From assembly GCA_031285295.1 (NCBI GenBank), contig JAITWK010000022.1, positions 1 through 64,000 on the forward strand: a stretch of 64,000 bases of DNA, given 5' to 3'. The stretch is from Deltaproteobacteria bacterium (GTDB lineage: Bacteria; Desulfobacterota; Desulfovibrionia; Desulfovibrionales; Desulfovibrionaceae). Shown piece after piece: positions 33,853-42,008 of this stretch; the first letter of the stretch is position 1, and every line of letters starts with the position of its first letter. A program made the position numbers and the translations under genes. The notes under the pieces were generated by a model, which had not been told where the DNA came from, searched no databases, and saw only the letters and a list, made by a program, of their open reading frames with translations.

Positions 33853-34947
33853 TTAAGGCATAATACGTAAACGCGGAGCGTCAGCAGCATAAGGCAGGGT
33901 TTCGCCAATAACGGCGGCAATTTCGCCTTTATCCAGCAAAAAGCTCATGGCTTCGGCAACCAGGGCAGGCGGCACAGCCAGGATCATGCCGCCGGAGGTT
34001 TGGGCATCAAAAATCAAATCCACCAGCAGCGGATCAACTTGCGGGTCGGCCGCAAAATCCGCCTGACGGTGCTGGCGGTTAGCCACACTACCGGCTGGAA
34101 CCAGCCCCTGATCAGCCAAATCCAGCGCCTGCGGCAGGATGTTCACCGCGCCCGCGTGCAGCAGGGCTGCCACACCGGAAGCTTCCAGCATTTCCAGCAG
34201 ATGGCCGCCAAGGCCGAAGCCGGTGATATCCGTGGCCGCTTTAAGTTTCAAACGGGCAATAAGTTGCCCCGGATATTTGTTCAGGCGACCGGCGCTCTGG
34301 AAAAGAATTTCCTCAAGCTCGTCGGCCCCCTCCCACTCCCCTTTTATGGCTGTGGCCAGAATGCCGGTACCCAGCGCCTTGGTGGCGATAAGGCAAAGGC
34401 CGGGCGTAAGCCCCCGATTGCGGGCAAAGCTGTGCGGGTCCACCAGGCCGGTTACGGAAAGCCCGAACTTGACCTCGCTATCCTCCACACTATGCCCACC
34501 GGCCAAAGCCGCGCCCGCTTCAGCGGTTTTATCCGCCCCGCCGCGCAAAATGCCTTCCAGAACATCCAGCCGCCCGCTCTTGCCAGGAAAACAGACAATA
34601 TTCATGGCGCACCAGGGTTCGCCGCCCATGGCATAAACATCGGATAGCGAGTTGGCGGCTGCAATCTGCCCAAATTTATAAGGATCGTTTACGATGGGGG
34701 TAAAAAAATCCACGGTCTGCACAATGGCCTTGCCGGAAGGCACAACCAGCACCGCCGCGTCTTCGTTATCGCTGCTGCCGGTAAGCAGACGCCCGGCGGC
34801 CCATTTGTCGGACGGCAGGCTTTTAAGCACTTGCTCCAGGTCCCCCGGAGCCATCTTGGCCGCTCAACCGGCAGCTTTGGCCTGATCAACCAGACGAAAA
34901 GGACGGGAAGGGCTACAAGCCCCTGTTGAACATGATTTTTCCGACAT
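33853..34947 (-). CDS. selD: selenophosphate synthase with selenocysteine (UGA at codon 28)
   Basis: Makes selenophosphate, the selenium donor for Sec-tRNA, from selenide and ATP. The obvious ATG at 34854 gives a protein lacking the catalytic N-terminus. Reading upstream through TGA at 34864-34866 restores it: MSEKSCSTGACSPSRPFRLV, then DQAKAAG-U-AAKMAPGDLEQVL. The U sits where SelD proteins have catalytic Cys or Sec, followed by the conserved lysine. AAGG precedes ATG 34947 by seven bases. Total 364 aa. Later motifs are TVDFFTPIVNDPYKFG, ANSLSDVYAMGG, GGHSVEDSEVKFG and TDITGFGLGGHLLEM. The host therefore very likely decodes UGA as Sec. Confidence 0.95.
34830..34866 (-). promoter_or_regulatory. 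bacterial SECIS element of selD
   Basis: Right after the in-frame TGA, GCTCC (34851-34847) pairs with GGAGC (34837-34833) around a G-rich loop (GGGGGACCT). Stem position, about 12 bases past UGA, and loop guanines fit bacterial SECIS hairpins bound by SelB. Confidence 0.7.
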
Positions 34948-34964
34948 AATTAACCTTATTCGAC

Positions 34965-35912
34965 CTATTCCGGATGACGAAGATTGACGGTCTGTTCCGC
35001 CATGTATGAGATAAAAGCAGCCTGAGCCGGGAAGAGCAGGCAGCGGCGCAGGTTTTGCACCGCGTAAAATTTTCTGGGCAGGCGCAGTTTGTCGATTCTA
35101 ACTTCGATTAACTCGCCTTTTGCAAGCTGTTCAGCCACCACCAAACCGGAAGTTACAGTCACGCCCAGTCCGGCCCGCGCATACTGCACAGCGGCCTGAG
35201 TGCCGTCAACCTTGAGTTCGGCACGCAAATCCCTGGCATTGCAGCCAGCTTGCAACATGCCTTCCTCAAAACCGCGCCGGGTGCCGGAACCCTCGTTACG
35301 CAAAATCCAGGGCCAGGCCAGGGCATCTTCCAGACTGAACAGGCATTCGGCGGCTTTGGCCCCGGAAACTTCCTCGCGGCCATGCTTAAGCGCCAATTGC
35401 GGCGAACAAACCAGAACCAGTTCGTCATCAACCAGATGGATATATTCCAGATCCGGGTGCGCCTCTACCGCGCCGACCACGCCGAGCATGACCTCGCAGT
35501 CCAGCACCGCCTTGATAATCGAGTGTGAATCCTTGACGGTCAGGTTCATGGAAGCTTTGGGGTGTTTCCTGATAAAACCGGTGACGATATCCGGCAAAAG
35601 AAAGCCAGCCGGAATGGTACTGCAACCAAGCAGCACTTCGCCAGCCACCTCGCCCATCAGACGGCTTATTTCGTTTTTGGCCGCTTCCAGCTCTTCAAAG
35701 GCTTTGATGCTGTGCCGGTAAAGCGCCGCTCCTGCCGGGGTTGGCAGAACGGTGCGGCCCAAACGGTCCAGCAGCCTGACCCCAACTTCGTTTTCCAAAG
35801 CCTGCACATGCGCGCTGACCGTGGGCTGGGAAAGAAAAAGCACTTCCCCGGCCTTGGAAAAACTGCGCTGTTCATAAACGCGGCAAAACGCCTCGATTTT
35901 TCTGAAATCAAA
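34965..35912 (-). CDS. LysR-family regulator next to selD
   Basis: The 315-aa regulator has an N-terminal winged helix (FRKIEAFCRVYEQRSFSKAG, LFLSQPTVSAHVQALENEVG, LLDRLGRTVLPTPAG) and a periplasmic-binding-like effector domain. It lies 17 bases upstream of selD on the same strand. A LysR group associated with selenium metabolism genes is known from related bacteria, and this gene fits by position. Start chosen to give the usual LysR N-terminus; an upstream in-frame extension to 35981 lacks support. Effector and targets are unknown. Confidence 0.88.
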   Translation of the reverse strand, partial: FDFRKIEAFCRVYEQRSFSKAGEVLFLSQPTVSAHVQALENEVGVRLLDRLGRTVLPTPAGAALYRHSIKAFEELEAAKNEISRLMGEVAGEVLLGCSTIPAGFLLPDIVTGFIRKHPKASMNLTVKDSHSIIKAVLDCEVMLGVVGAVEAHPDLEYIHLVDDELVLVCSPQLALKHGREEVSGAKAAECLFSLEDALAWPWILRNEGSGTRRGFEEGMLQAGCNARDLRAELKVDGTQAAVQYARAGLGVTVTSGLVVAEQLAKGELIEVRIDKLRLPRKFYAVQNLRRCLLFPAQAAFISYMAEQTVNLRHPE

Positions 35913-36068
35913 CATTTCGATGCTGTATATTGAAAAAATAAATTTCGCAATATCCCGGTTGTATTTTTGCAGATCCCACACTCAAGATTTTTTAGGAACT
36001 GACGATAAGGGTGTCAGAGAGAAGCATAAGTAAAATTGCCGCAAACATAATATCAAGGCGATAACCAT

Positions 36069-36962
36069 ATGTTAAAGTTAAAAAATTCCGCGATTGTGCT
36101 GCTTGCCCTGCCGCTTTTATCCGGCTGCGCGATGTCTGGCGGCGATCCGGCTACAAACGGCGCGAATTTGCGCGAAGCCTCCGCCACTTATGGCCCGGCT
36201 GATGGCGCAATCGAGGGCAACGCGTTTGAGCGCGGCTCCCCGCTATACGTCAATGCGTCGGTTCCGGCCAACTATCATGGCCAGATCGCATCTGATCAGG
36301 AACCTGCCGATCAAGTGGTGGTTGAAAATAACGCCGGGCTGGTTCTGAAAAACAGCAAGGGCGGTGTGGTCATTCTGCCCACCGAAACCGCTCCGGCTCC
36401 TGATGCCGACTTGGTCAACGCGCGTGAACTCAAGCTGAAAATGCGCGAATTGGCCGCGCAACTGGTCGGCGGGCTGGATAAATCCTTTGCCGGTCAGGTG
36501 GCTCTGCCCACCGCCTTTGTCAATCAGGATGATTTCGAGCGCAGTTCCTCGCTTGGCCGCTTCATTGTGGAGCAGATGTTTTACGAGTTCAATCTGCGCG
36601 GCGTGCCTACCCGCGAGTACCGCATGAACGGCAAGCTCACAATGCGCGAGGATGGCGAATTCATACTGCGCCGTGAGCCGGGGCAAAGCGCTCTGGACCC
36701 CAAGGCGCTTTATCTGGTGGGAACCTACTACAACGATCAAAACACCGTTTTTGTAAACGCCCGGCTGATCAAGGCCGATGGCCGCGTGGTTCGCGCCGGT
36801 CAACTGGTTCTGGGGGCCAGCCCCATGACCCGGCGCATGGCCGCCAATTCCGGCAAGCGCATCAGCGGCGGTGTGGCCGGTCTGGAAATTCGGGATTTTT
36901 ATGAAGAAGCCCGCGTTCCGGAAGCGAGTACGCCGATTGATCAAGGCATGGATATTCACTAG
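36069..36962 (+). CDS. FlgO-domain lipoprotein
   Basis: The 297-aa lipoprotein has lipobox LLSGC (Cys20). A disordered region of about 100 residues comes before a FlgO-like domain: MRELAAQLVGGLDKSF, ALPTAFVNQDDFERSSSLG, FIVEQMFYEFNLRG, ALYLVGTYYNDQNTVFVNAR and AGQLVLGA. FlgO is an outer-membrane protein needed for flagellar stability in Vibrio. Divergent from the LysR gene. A 133-base hairpin element starts nine bases after its stop. Confidence 0.82.
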   Translation: MLKLKNSAIVLLALPLLSGCAMSGGDPATNGANLREASATYGPADGAIEGNAFERGSPLYVNASVPANYHGQIASDQEPADQVVVENNAGLVLKNSKGGVVILPTETAPAPDADLVNARELKLKMRELAAQLVGGLDKSFAGQVALPTAFVNQDDFERSSSLGRFIVEQMFYEFNLRGVPTREYRMNGKLTMREDGEFILRREPGQSALDPKALYLVGTYYNDQNTVFVNARLIKADGRVVRAGQLVLGASPMTRRMAANSGKRISGGVAGLEIRDFYEEARVPEASTPIDQGMDIH

Positions 36963-36970
36963 GAGGACTA

Positions 36971-37103
36971 TTGGCACAAAGGCCATTTTGCCCGCTGGCT
37001 GCGTCAAAAAGTTTTTTTATTCCGGTCAAGTACGATAAGAGTACACTCCCTTCATAAAAAAACTTTTTTCCTTGCCAGCAAACAAAATTTCTCTTTGTGC
37101 CAA
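36971..37103 (+). ncRNA. long structured hairpin element, copy A
   Basis: Nested stems: TTGGCACAAAG (36971-36981) with CTTTGTGCCAA (37093-37103); GCTGGC (36994-36999) with GCCAGC (37074-37079); GTTTTTTTAT (37011-37020) with ATAAAAAAAC (37054-37063); and apical GTAC (37030-37033) with GTAC (37041-37044). The core TTATTCCGGTC, AGTAC, AGAGTACACT is shared with copy B at 40289-40437, whereas the stems differ with compensating changes. It fills the gap between a FlgO-like gene and a small lipoprotein gene. I recognise no known RNA family; a hairpin-forming mobile repeat is the alternative. The strand is arbitrary. Confidence 0.6.
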
Positions 37104-37129
37104 CAGCCCTCAAAAGCAAGGCAACTATT

Positions 37130-37462
37130 ATGAAAACAAACCAGTTATTAAAATTGACTTTATTGGGAACCAGCCTGCTGGCGCTTTCCGGCTGCGGGTT
37201 GTTTTCCGGTTCAACGGACGCGCAAAACGAAGCGGCGCTTGCCGCCCCGCGTCTTACAGCGGAAGCGGTCAGCGTAAGCAGCTATACCCCCGCAAGTATC
37301 AGCAATTACAAACTTGGCCGGGAATACGCCGCCGCCGGGCGCTTTGAGCTGGCCAGGGAGCATTATCTGCTGGCTCTGGCCGCTGCCAACGACAAAGATT
37401 TGCAGGACGCCCTGGTGGCCGAGCTGCACAGTGTCGATTTAATGATCAAAAGCCTGAGGTAA
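37130..37462 (+). CDS. small lipoprotein with TPR-like helices
   Basis: The 110-aa protein has lipobox ALSGC (Cys22). After an alanine-rich linker, the C-terminal 55 residues (SNYKLGREYAAAGRFELARE, then YLLALAAANDKDL) look like one tetratricopeptide repeat and a capping helix. ATG 37130 is chosen with AAGG eight bases upstream. It lies between two FlgO-like genes, six bases before the second, which suggests a shared envelope or flagellar role. Confidence 0.78.
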   Translation: MKTNQLLKLTLLGTSLLALSGCGLFSGSTDAQNEAALAAPRLTAEAVSVSSYTPASISNYKLGREYAAAGRFELAREHYLLALAAANDKDLQDALVAELHSVDLMIKSLR

Positions 37463-37467
37463 ACGCC

Positions 37468-38052
37468 ATGCGTATTTTGATGTTTTTATTCGCCCTGTTG
37501 CTGCTGCCCTGCAACGCCCTGGCCCTGACCGTCCCCGGCCTGACCATGGGTGAAGCCGCCTCCGGCATGGGGCAGGAAATGGACGCGCAGCTGGCCCAGC
37601 GCTTCGGACATACAGACGGCGTGAACGGCATCAGCATTATCGTGACCACGCCGGTTGACATCAACAACTTTGAAGAGTCCAGCCCGGTAGCCCGCCAAAT
37701 GCAGGAATCACTGGCCCATTGGCTGGTTGGCGCAGGCTACAGCGTGCAGGAAATACGCAAAGGACGCAACTTGCTCTTCCGTCAGGATACCGGCGAATTG
37801 CTGCTTACCCGGGATAAAGAACTGGCCGCCCTGAAAAGCGTGAACAGCGTCATGATTCTGGTCGGAACCTACACCGTGACTTCCAAAAGCGTCATCTTCA
37901 ACGTGCGCCTGATGCAGACCGGCGGTACCGAAGTTTATGCCATGTCCAGTGTCAGCCTGCCCATTAACGGCGAAATGCGGGCTCTGCTGGGCGAGACAAT
38001 GCGGGGCGGCGGCATTATGATCGAACCGACGGTGTATAACCGGCTGCCGTAG
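37468..38052 (+). CDS. second FlgO-like periplasmic protein
   Basis: The 194-aa protein has a signal peptide (MRILMFLFALLLLPCNALA) without a clear lipobox. Its mature part parallels the 36069 product: SIIVTTPVDINNFEESSPVA, MQESLAHWLVGAGYSVQEIR, SVMILVGTYTVTSKSVIFNV, and a strand-rich end. This looks like an ancient FlgO-family duplication within one three-gene operon. A terminator follows at 38225. Confidence 0.78.
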   Translation: MRILMFLFALLLLPCNALALTVPGLTMGEAASGMGQEMDAQLAQRFGHTDGVNGISIIVTTPVDINNFEESSPVARQMQESLAHWLVGAGYSVQEIRKGRNLLFRQDTGELLLTRDKELAALKSVNSVMILVGTYTVTSKSVIFNVRLMQTGGTEVYAMSSVSLPINGEMRALLGETMRGGGIMIEPTVYNRLP

Positions 38053-38224
38053 AAGACGCTTACACAAGCGGGTTTGAAAAAACACTTGACCCCAAGGATG
38101 AAAGTGAATAAGAAAATTTGGTTACAGTATATTAAACAATCTGTTAACCAGATATTAGTCAGAAATCAGGAAACCCAAGTGCGGATATTCGCCATTGCCA
38201 GCCTTGCAACTTGTTTTGCCAAAC

Positions 38225-38266
38225 AAAATGCTTATGCTCAACCAAAGAGCATAAGCATTTTTCTTT
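38225..38266 (+). terminator. rho-independent terminator
   Basis: AAAATGCTTATGCTC (38225-38239) pairs perfectly with GAGCATAAGCATTTT (38247-38261), with T-run TTTCTTT after it. It ends the FlgO-like operon just before the Nif3-family gene. Confidence 0.88.
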
Positions 38267-38278
38267 AGCAGAGGTGTT

Positions 38279-39112
38279 ATGCAAGTATCTGAAATTATAA
38301 AGACTATAGAAAAAATCGCTCCACTTTGTCTGGCCGCCCCCTGGGATAAATCCGGTTTGCAGGTGGCCGCAACGCGCAGCGAGGCCGGACACTTGGCCGT
38401 GATGCTCGACCCCAGCCTGGAATCTATAAACAAGGGGCTGGCGCTTGGAGCCGATTTTTTGCTGGCGCACCATCCGCTTTCCATGAAGCCGCGATTTCCG
38501 GATACGCCCGGACAATATCACAGCATTCTTTCTCTGCTCTTTCGCAACGATGTCTGCCTGTATAGCGCACATACCTCGCTGGATGCCAGTCCTCTTGGCC
38601 CGGCCTGCTGGCTGGCGGACAAACTGGATCTGAAGGACTACGCCATTCTGGAACCGACCGGACAAATAGCCGCAAGTTCCAGACAAACCGGAACCGCCTT
38701 GGGCCCGGTTGAAAGCGAAATCGCCGGTTTTGGCTTTATCGGGGATCTGCCCGCTCCTTTGCCCTATGACGAATTTTGCCGCAAACTGGCCGAAGCTCTG
38801 GAGCGTGACGACTGGCGCGCCTGCGGCCCTAGGCCGGATCAGGTAACCCGTGTGGCCTGCTGTCCTGGGTCCGGCTCGGATCTTATTTCCGTAGCCCAAA
38901 ACGGCGGGGCTGATGTGTATATTACCGGAGATCTTAAGTACCACGCGGCTCTGGACGCGGAAATACGCGTTTTGGATGTGGGGCATTTTCAGATTGAAGA
39001 AATAATGATGCGTAATTTTGCCAGACAATTGGCTGCGGCCCTGCCGCAGCTTGAAGTTTCCTTTGTCGCCGGTAGCGACCCGCTGGCTTTTGAAGCATAC
39101 CGGCGCGCATAA
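38279..39112 (+). CDS. Nif3-like (YbgI/YqfO family) metal-binding protein
   Basis: The 277-aa protein matches the Nif3 family: IAPLCLAAPWDKSGLQVA, LLAHHPLSMKP with metal-binding histidines, YSAHTSLDASPLGPACWLAD and late DVYITGDLKYHAALDAE with DVGHFQIEE. Members bind a dinuclear metal site and are called GTP cyclohydrolase I type 2, but the true function is unsettled. AGAGG precedes the ATG. Paired with the zinc-ribbon gene downstream, a common neighbour. Confidence 0.9.
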   Translation: MQVSEIIKTIEKIAPLCLAAPWDKSGLQVAATRSEAGHLAVMLDPSLESINKGLALGADFLLAHHPLSMKPRFPDTPGQYHSILSLLFRNDVCLYSAHTSLDASPLGPACWLADKLDLKDYAILEPTGQIAASSRQTGTALGPVESEIAGFGFIGDLPAPLPYDEFCRKLAEALERDDWRACGPRPDQVTRVACCPGSGSDLISVAQNGGADVYITGDLKYHAALDAEIRVLDVGHFQIEEIMMRNFARQLAAALPQLEVSFVAGSDPLAFEAYRRA

Positions 39113-39129
39113 ACCAGGAGGATTTAACC

Positions 39130-39900
39130 TTGAGCCTTTACTTGAAACAAATCGAACAGTTGGTTGAGCTACAGAAAGTGGATGATCAAATCCACCTTAT
39201 CCGCAAGGATCTTACTAGCGCACCAAAAGAAATAGAAGATCTGAGAGTTCTGTTCAATACCGCCGAAGAAGAGCGGGCCAGAATACTGGACAAGCTTGAA
39301 CACCTGCGCGAACAGGAAAAACGCCTGAATCTGGATATCGAAGACGATGCCACCAAAATCAAAAAAAGCAAAAGCAAGCTGATGATGGTTGGCAACAGCA
39401 AAGAATATCAGGCCATGATGCGCGAAATGGACTCGCTGGAAAAAATGAACCGCGACCGGGAAGATGAAAGAACGGTTATGACCGAAGAACTTACCCGGCA
39501 AACCACGGCTTATGACGAAGCTGACAGCCGCTTTGAAAAACTTAAAGTGGAAATTGAAGCCAAAGAAGCCAGCCTGGCCGAACGCACGGAAAAATCCCGG
39601 AACGAACTCAAGCAACTGGACGAAAAACGCCGCGATACCGTCAAACTGGTTCCGCTGCCGGTTCTTTCCCGTTACGAATTCATCCGCGAACGCCTGGCCT
39701 ACCCGGTCATTGTTCCGGTTAACGCCGGTATTTGCAGCGGCTGCAACATCGCCATTCCGCCGCAGGGCTTTATCGAACTGCAAAAAGGCAAGCAGATTCT
39801 CTCCTGCCCCAACTGCCAGCGCCTGATCTACTGGAACGAGCACTTCACCGACACCAGGGCCGTCAGCAAGCCGGAAGAAGCTGAAAACGAAGAAGAATAG
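39130..39900 (+). CDS. coiled-coil protein with C4 zinc ribbon
   Basis: The 256-aa protein is a long charged coiled coil (about 1-190; ELQKVDDQIHLIRKDL, EEERARILDKLEHLREQEKR) ending in a zinc ribbon CSGCNIAIPP...CPNCQRL. The family is conserved next to Nif3-like genes; proposed nucleic-acid or protein tethering roles are unproven. Start is TTG at 39130 with AGGAGG eight bases before it. Its stop lies 14 bases before RNase P RNA. Confidence 0.88.
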   Translation: MSLYLKQIEQLVELQKVDDQIHLIRKDLTSAPKEIEDLRVLFNTAEEERARILDKLEHLREQEKRLNLDIEDDATKIKKSKSKLMMVGNSKEYQAMMREMDSLEKMNRDREDERTVMTEELTRQTTAYDEADSRFEKLKVEIEAKEASLAERTEKSRNELKQLDEKRRDTVKLVPLPVLSRYEFIRERLAYPVIVPVNAGICSGCNIAIPPQGFIELQKGKQILSCPNCQRLIYWNEHFTDTRAVSKPEEAENEEE

Positions 39901-39913
39901 ATCGAGTAAATTT

Positions 39914-40284
39914 GGGAGTCGGACGGATCAGCGCTGCGAATGCAAATTCGGAGAGGAAAGTCCGGGCTCCACAGGGCAGAACGCTGGGTAACTCCCAGGG
40001 GGAGCGATCCCCGGCAAGCGCAACAGAAAGCAGACCGCCGCGCCTGAGGATATTTCCCGGTTTGCGGTAAGGGTGAAACGGTGGGGTAAGAGCCCACCGG
40101 TTGTCGCGGCGACGCGGCAAGCCAGGCATGCCCCGTTCGGAGCAAAACCAAATAGGAGAGCGATAGTCCGGCCCGGACTGCTCTCGGGTAGGTTGCTTGA
40201 GGGTGCGAGTAATCGCATCCCTAGAGGAATGCTGATCTCCCCCGCTTTGCGGGGTGACAGAACCCGGCTTATAGTCCGACTCCC
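39914..40284 (+). ncRNA. rnpB: RNase P RNA, bacterial class A
   Basis: About 371 bases. It begins GGGAGTCGGACGG and ends AGTCCGACTCCC, forming the closing P1 stem. The universally conserved GAGGAAAGTCCGGGCTCC is present near the 5' end, with GGGTAAGAGCCCACCGG in the middle and CCCGGCTTATAGTCCGAC near the 3' end. It processes tRNA 5' ends. No separate promoter is obvious, so it may be read from the zinc-ribbon gene. A hairpin element starts five bases after its end. Confidence 0.95.
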
Positions 40285-40288
40285 ATTT

Positions 40289-40437
40289 AAACAGTGTTGC
40301 CAAGAGCGCCTTTTTGCCTCTGGCTGCGTCAGATTTCACCTTTTATTCCGGTCGAGTACCAAAAGAGTACACTTCCTCCATAAAAGGCTCATCTTCCTTG
40401 CCAGAGAACAAAAATCCATCTCTTGGCAACACTGTTT
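40289..40437 (+). ncRNA. long structured hairpin element, copy B
   Basis: A perfect 18-base outer stem, AAACAGTGTTGCCAAGAG (40289-40306) with its complement at 40420-40437, encloses TCTGGC (40319-40324) with GCCAGA (40400-40405), CCTTTTAT (40339-40346) with ATAAAAGG (40380-40387) and apical GTAC (40356-40359) with GTAC (40367-40370). The layout and core match copy A, while several stem pairs differ in a compensating way. It sits between rnpB and ispDF, 32 bases before the ispDF start. Confidence 0.62.
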
Positions 40438-40469
40438 ATTAATTAAAAAAATCAGGCGCTAAAGTCACT

Positions 40470-41756
40470 ATGACGCAACAACAGTTTCGACCCTGGGCCA
40501 TCCTCCTCGCCGCCGGACAAGGCAATCGGTTAAAAGCCGCCCTGAACGAAACCAGCAAGCAGTTTCTTGAATGGCAGGGCTTGCCTTTGTTCTGGCATTC
40601 CGCGCTGGCTTTGGCCGCTGTACCGCAAATCGAAGGTATTATTATCGCCCTGCCCGAAGACGGCCTGGCCGAAGCCGAGGAGCTTTGCCGCGCCTGCTCC
40701 CGCAAAAAGCCTCTGGGCATTGAATACCGGATCGTAGCTGGCGGTACGCTGCGTCAGGATTCCGTGCGCAAGGCCCTGGCCGCCCTGCCCGGTCAGCCAG
40801 CCAAACACAATATTGCCGATCAACCAAATTCGCCAGCCGCTCATGTAGCCAGCCCCGGCTGTACGCATGTGCTGGTGCATGACTCAGCCCGTCCCTTTGT
40901 TTCAGCAGCTTTAATCCGGCGTGTTCTGGATGCCTTGCGCCAGAAAAGCAGTGGAAGCCATGGCAGCCACGCTGTCATTCCCGGTCTGGAACTAAGCGAT
41001 ACCGCTAAAATTGTAAGCGTCGAAAGCGAAGTGCTTTCCACCCCGGATCGCGCCAGTCTACGTTTGATCCAAACTCCGCAGGGCTTTGAGCGTTCCGCGC
41101 TGCAAACCGCGCATGAAGCGGCCCTGAGGAACGGCTGGCAAGTTACAGACGACGCAGCTCTGTTGGAGCGCTGCCAGATGCCGGTGCTGGTGGTGCCGGG
41201 CGAAGCCTCCAACCGCAAAATAACCACTCCGGAGGATCTTGAATTGCTTATGGCGGCAAAACAACCCTCGCCCTGCACCGGCTTCGGCTATGACGTGCAC
41301 AGCTACGGCGGCAATCGGCCCTTTGTTCTGGGCGGCGTGCGCATCACCTCCACGGAGATCATGCTGCGCGCCCACTCGGACGGCGATGTGCTCATTCACG
41401 CCCTGATCGATGCCCTGCTCGGCTGCGTTGGCGGCGGCGATATCGGCGGACTGTTTCCCGACAATGATCCAAAATACGAAAATATCAGCAGTTCAATTTT
41501 ACTTTCTGAAACCCTGGAAATCGTCCGCCAGGCCGGTTTTGAACTTGCGCACGCCGATTTGACCGTAGTGGCCCAGACGCCGAAAATCGCGCCCTTCCGC
41601 AAGGAAATAGCCAAAAATATCGCCCACCTGATGCAGCTTGACGAAAAACGCGTCAATCTCAAGGCCACCACCGAGGAAGGTTTGGGCTTCACCGGGGCCG
41701 GACAAGGCATTAAAGCTATGGCTGTGGTGACCGGCCTTTTTCATTCTGTTAGCTGA
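40470..41756 (+). CDS. ispDF: bifunctional IspD/IspF of the MEP isoprenoid pathway
   Basis: The 428-aa fusion carries two non-consecutive MEP-pathway steps. The IspD half (about 1-268) has LLAAGQGNRL, the KQF motif, DSARPFVS and DDAALLERC. The IspF half (about 270-428) has GFGYDVHSYG, LGGVRI, AHSDGDVLIHALIDALLG, DIGGLFPDNDPKY and TTEEGLGFTGAGQGI. The IspD part carries a low-complexity insert around residues 108-130. Fusions of this kind are known in several proteobacteria. The ribosome site is weak. Confidence 0.95.
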   Translation: MTQQQFRPWAILLAAGQGNRLKAALNETSKQFLEWQGLPLFWHSALALAAVPQIEGIIIALPEDGLAEAEELCRACSRKKPLGIEYRIVAGGTLRQDSVRKALAALPGQPAKHNIADQPNSPAAHVASPGCTHVLVHDSARPFVSAALIRRVLDALRQKSSGSHGSHAVIPGLELSDTAKIVSVESEVLSTPDRASLRLIQTPQGFERSALQTAHEAALRNGWQVTDDAALLERCQMPVLVVPGEASNRKITTPEDLELLMAAKQPSPCTGFGYDVHSYGGNRPFVLGGVRITSTEIMLRAHSDGDVLIHALIDALLGCVGGGDIGGLFPDNDPKYENISSSILLSETLEIVRQAGFELAHADLTVVAQTPKIAPFRKEIAKNIAHLMQLDEKRVNLKATTEEGLGFTGAGQGIKAMAVVTGLFHSVS

Positions 41757-41940
41757 TAACAGTATAATATTACTTATAAAAACAAAAACCCATCTTCTCC
41801 GTACTCCGTCAAACATTTCAAAATTCCATTCATTTATAACCCCGCTGGCAATAAATTGTAAAAAAAAACATGGTCATGTCGGGGTGTTATAATGTATAAG
41901 TAAACAAGTATCCCGGCTCAAGCCCTGTTATTTTTAAAAA

Positions 41941-41966
41941 AACGGCTTCAGACAAAGCCGGTTTTT
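41941..41966 (+). terminator. rho-independent terminator
   Basis: CGGCTT-CAGACA-AAGCCG followed by GTTTTT. It lies about 185 bases past ispDF and 40 bases before the STAS gene, so it may also attenuate transcription into the motility operon. Confidence 0.7.
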
Positions 41967-42008
41967 GACCTGATAACAATGCTGTTGGGCCATTAAACAG
42001 AGAAAGAT

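Noticed and set aside
38074-38268. 64-codon frame after the second FlgO-like gene
   Set aside because: It reads straight through a perfect terminator hairpin and has no ribosome site, so it is probably chance.
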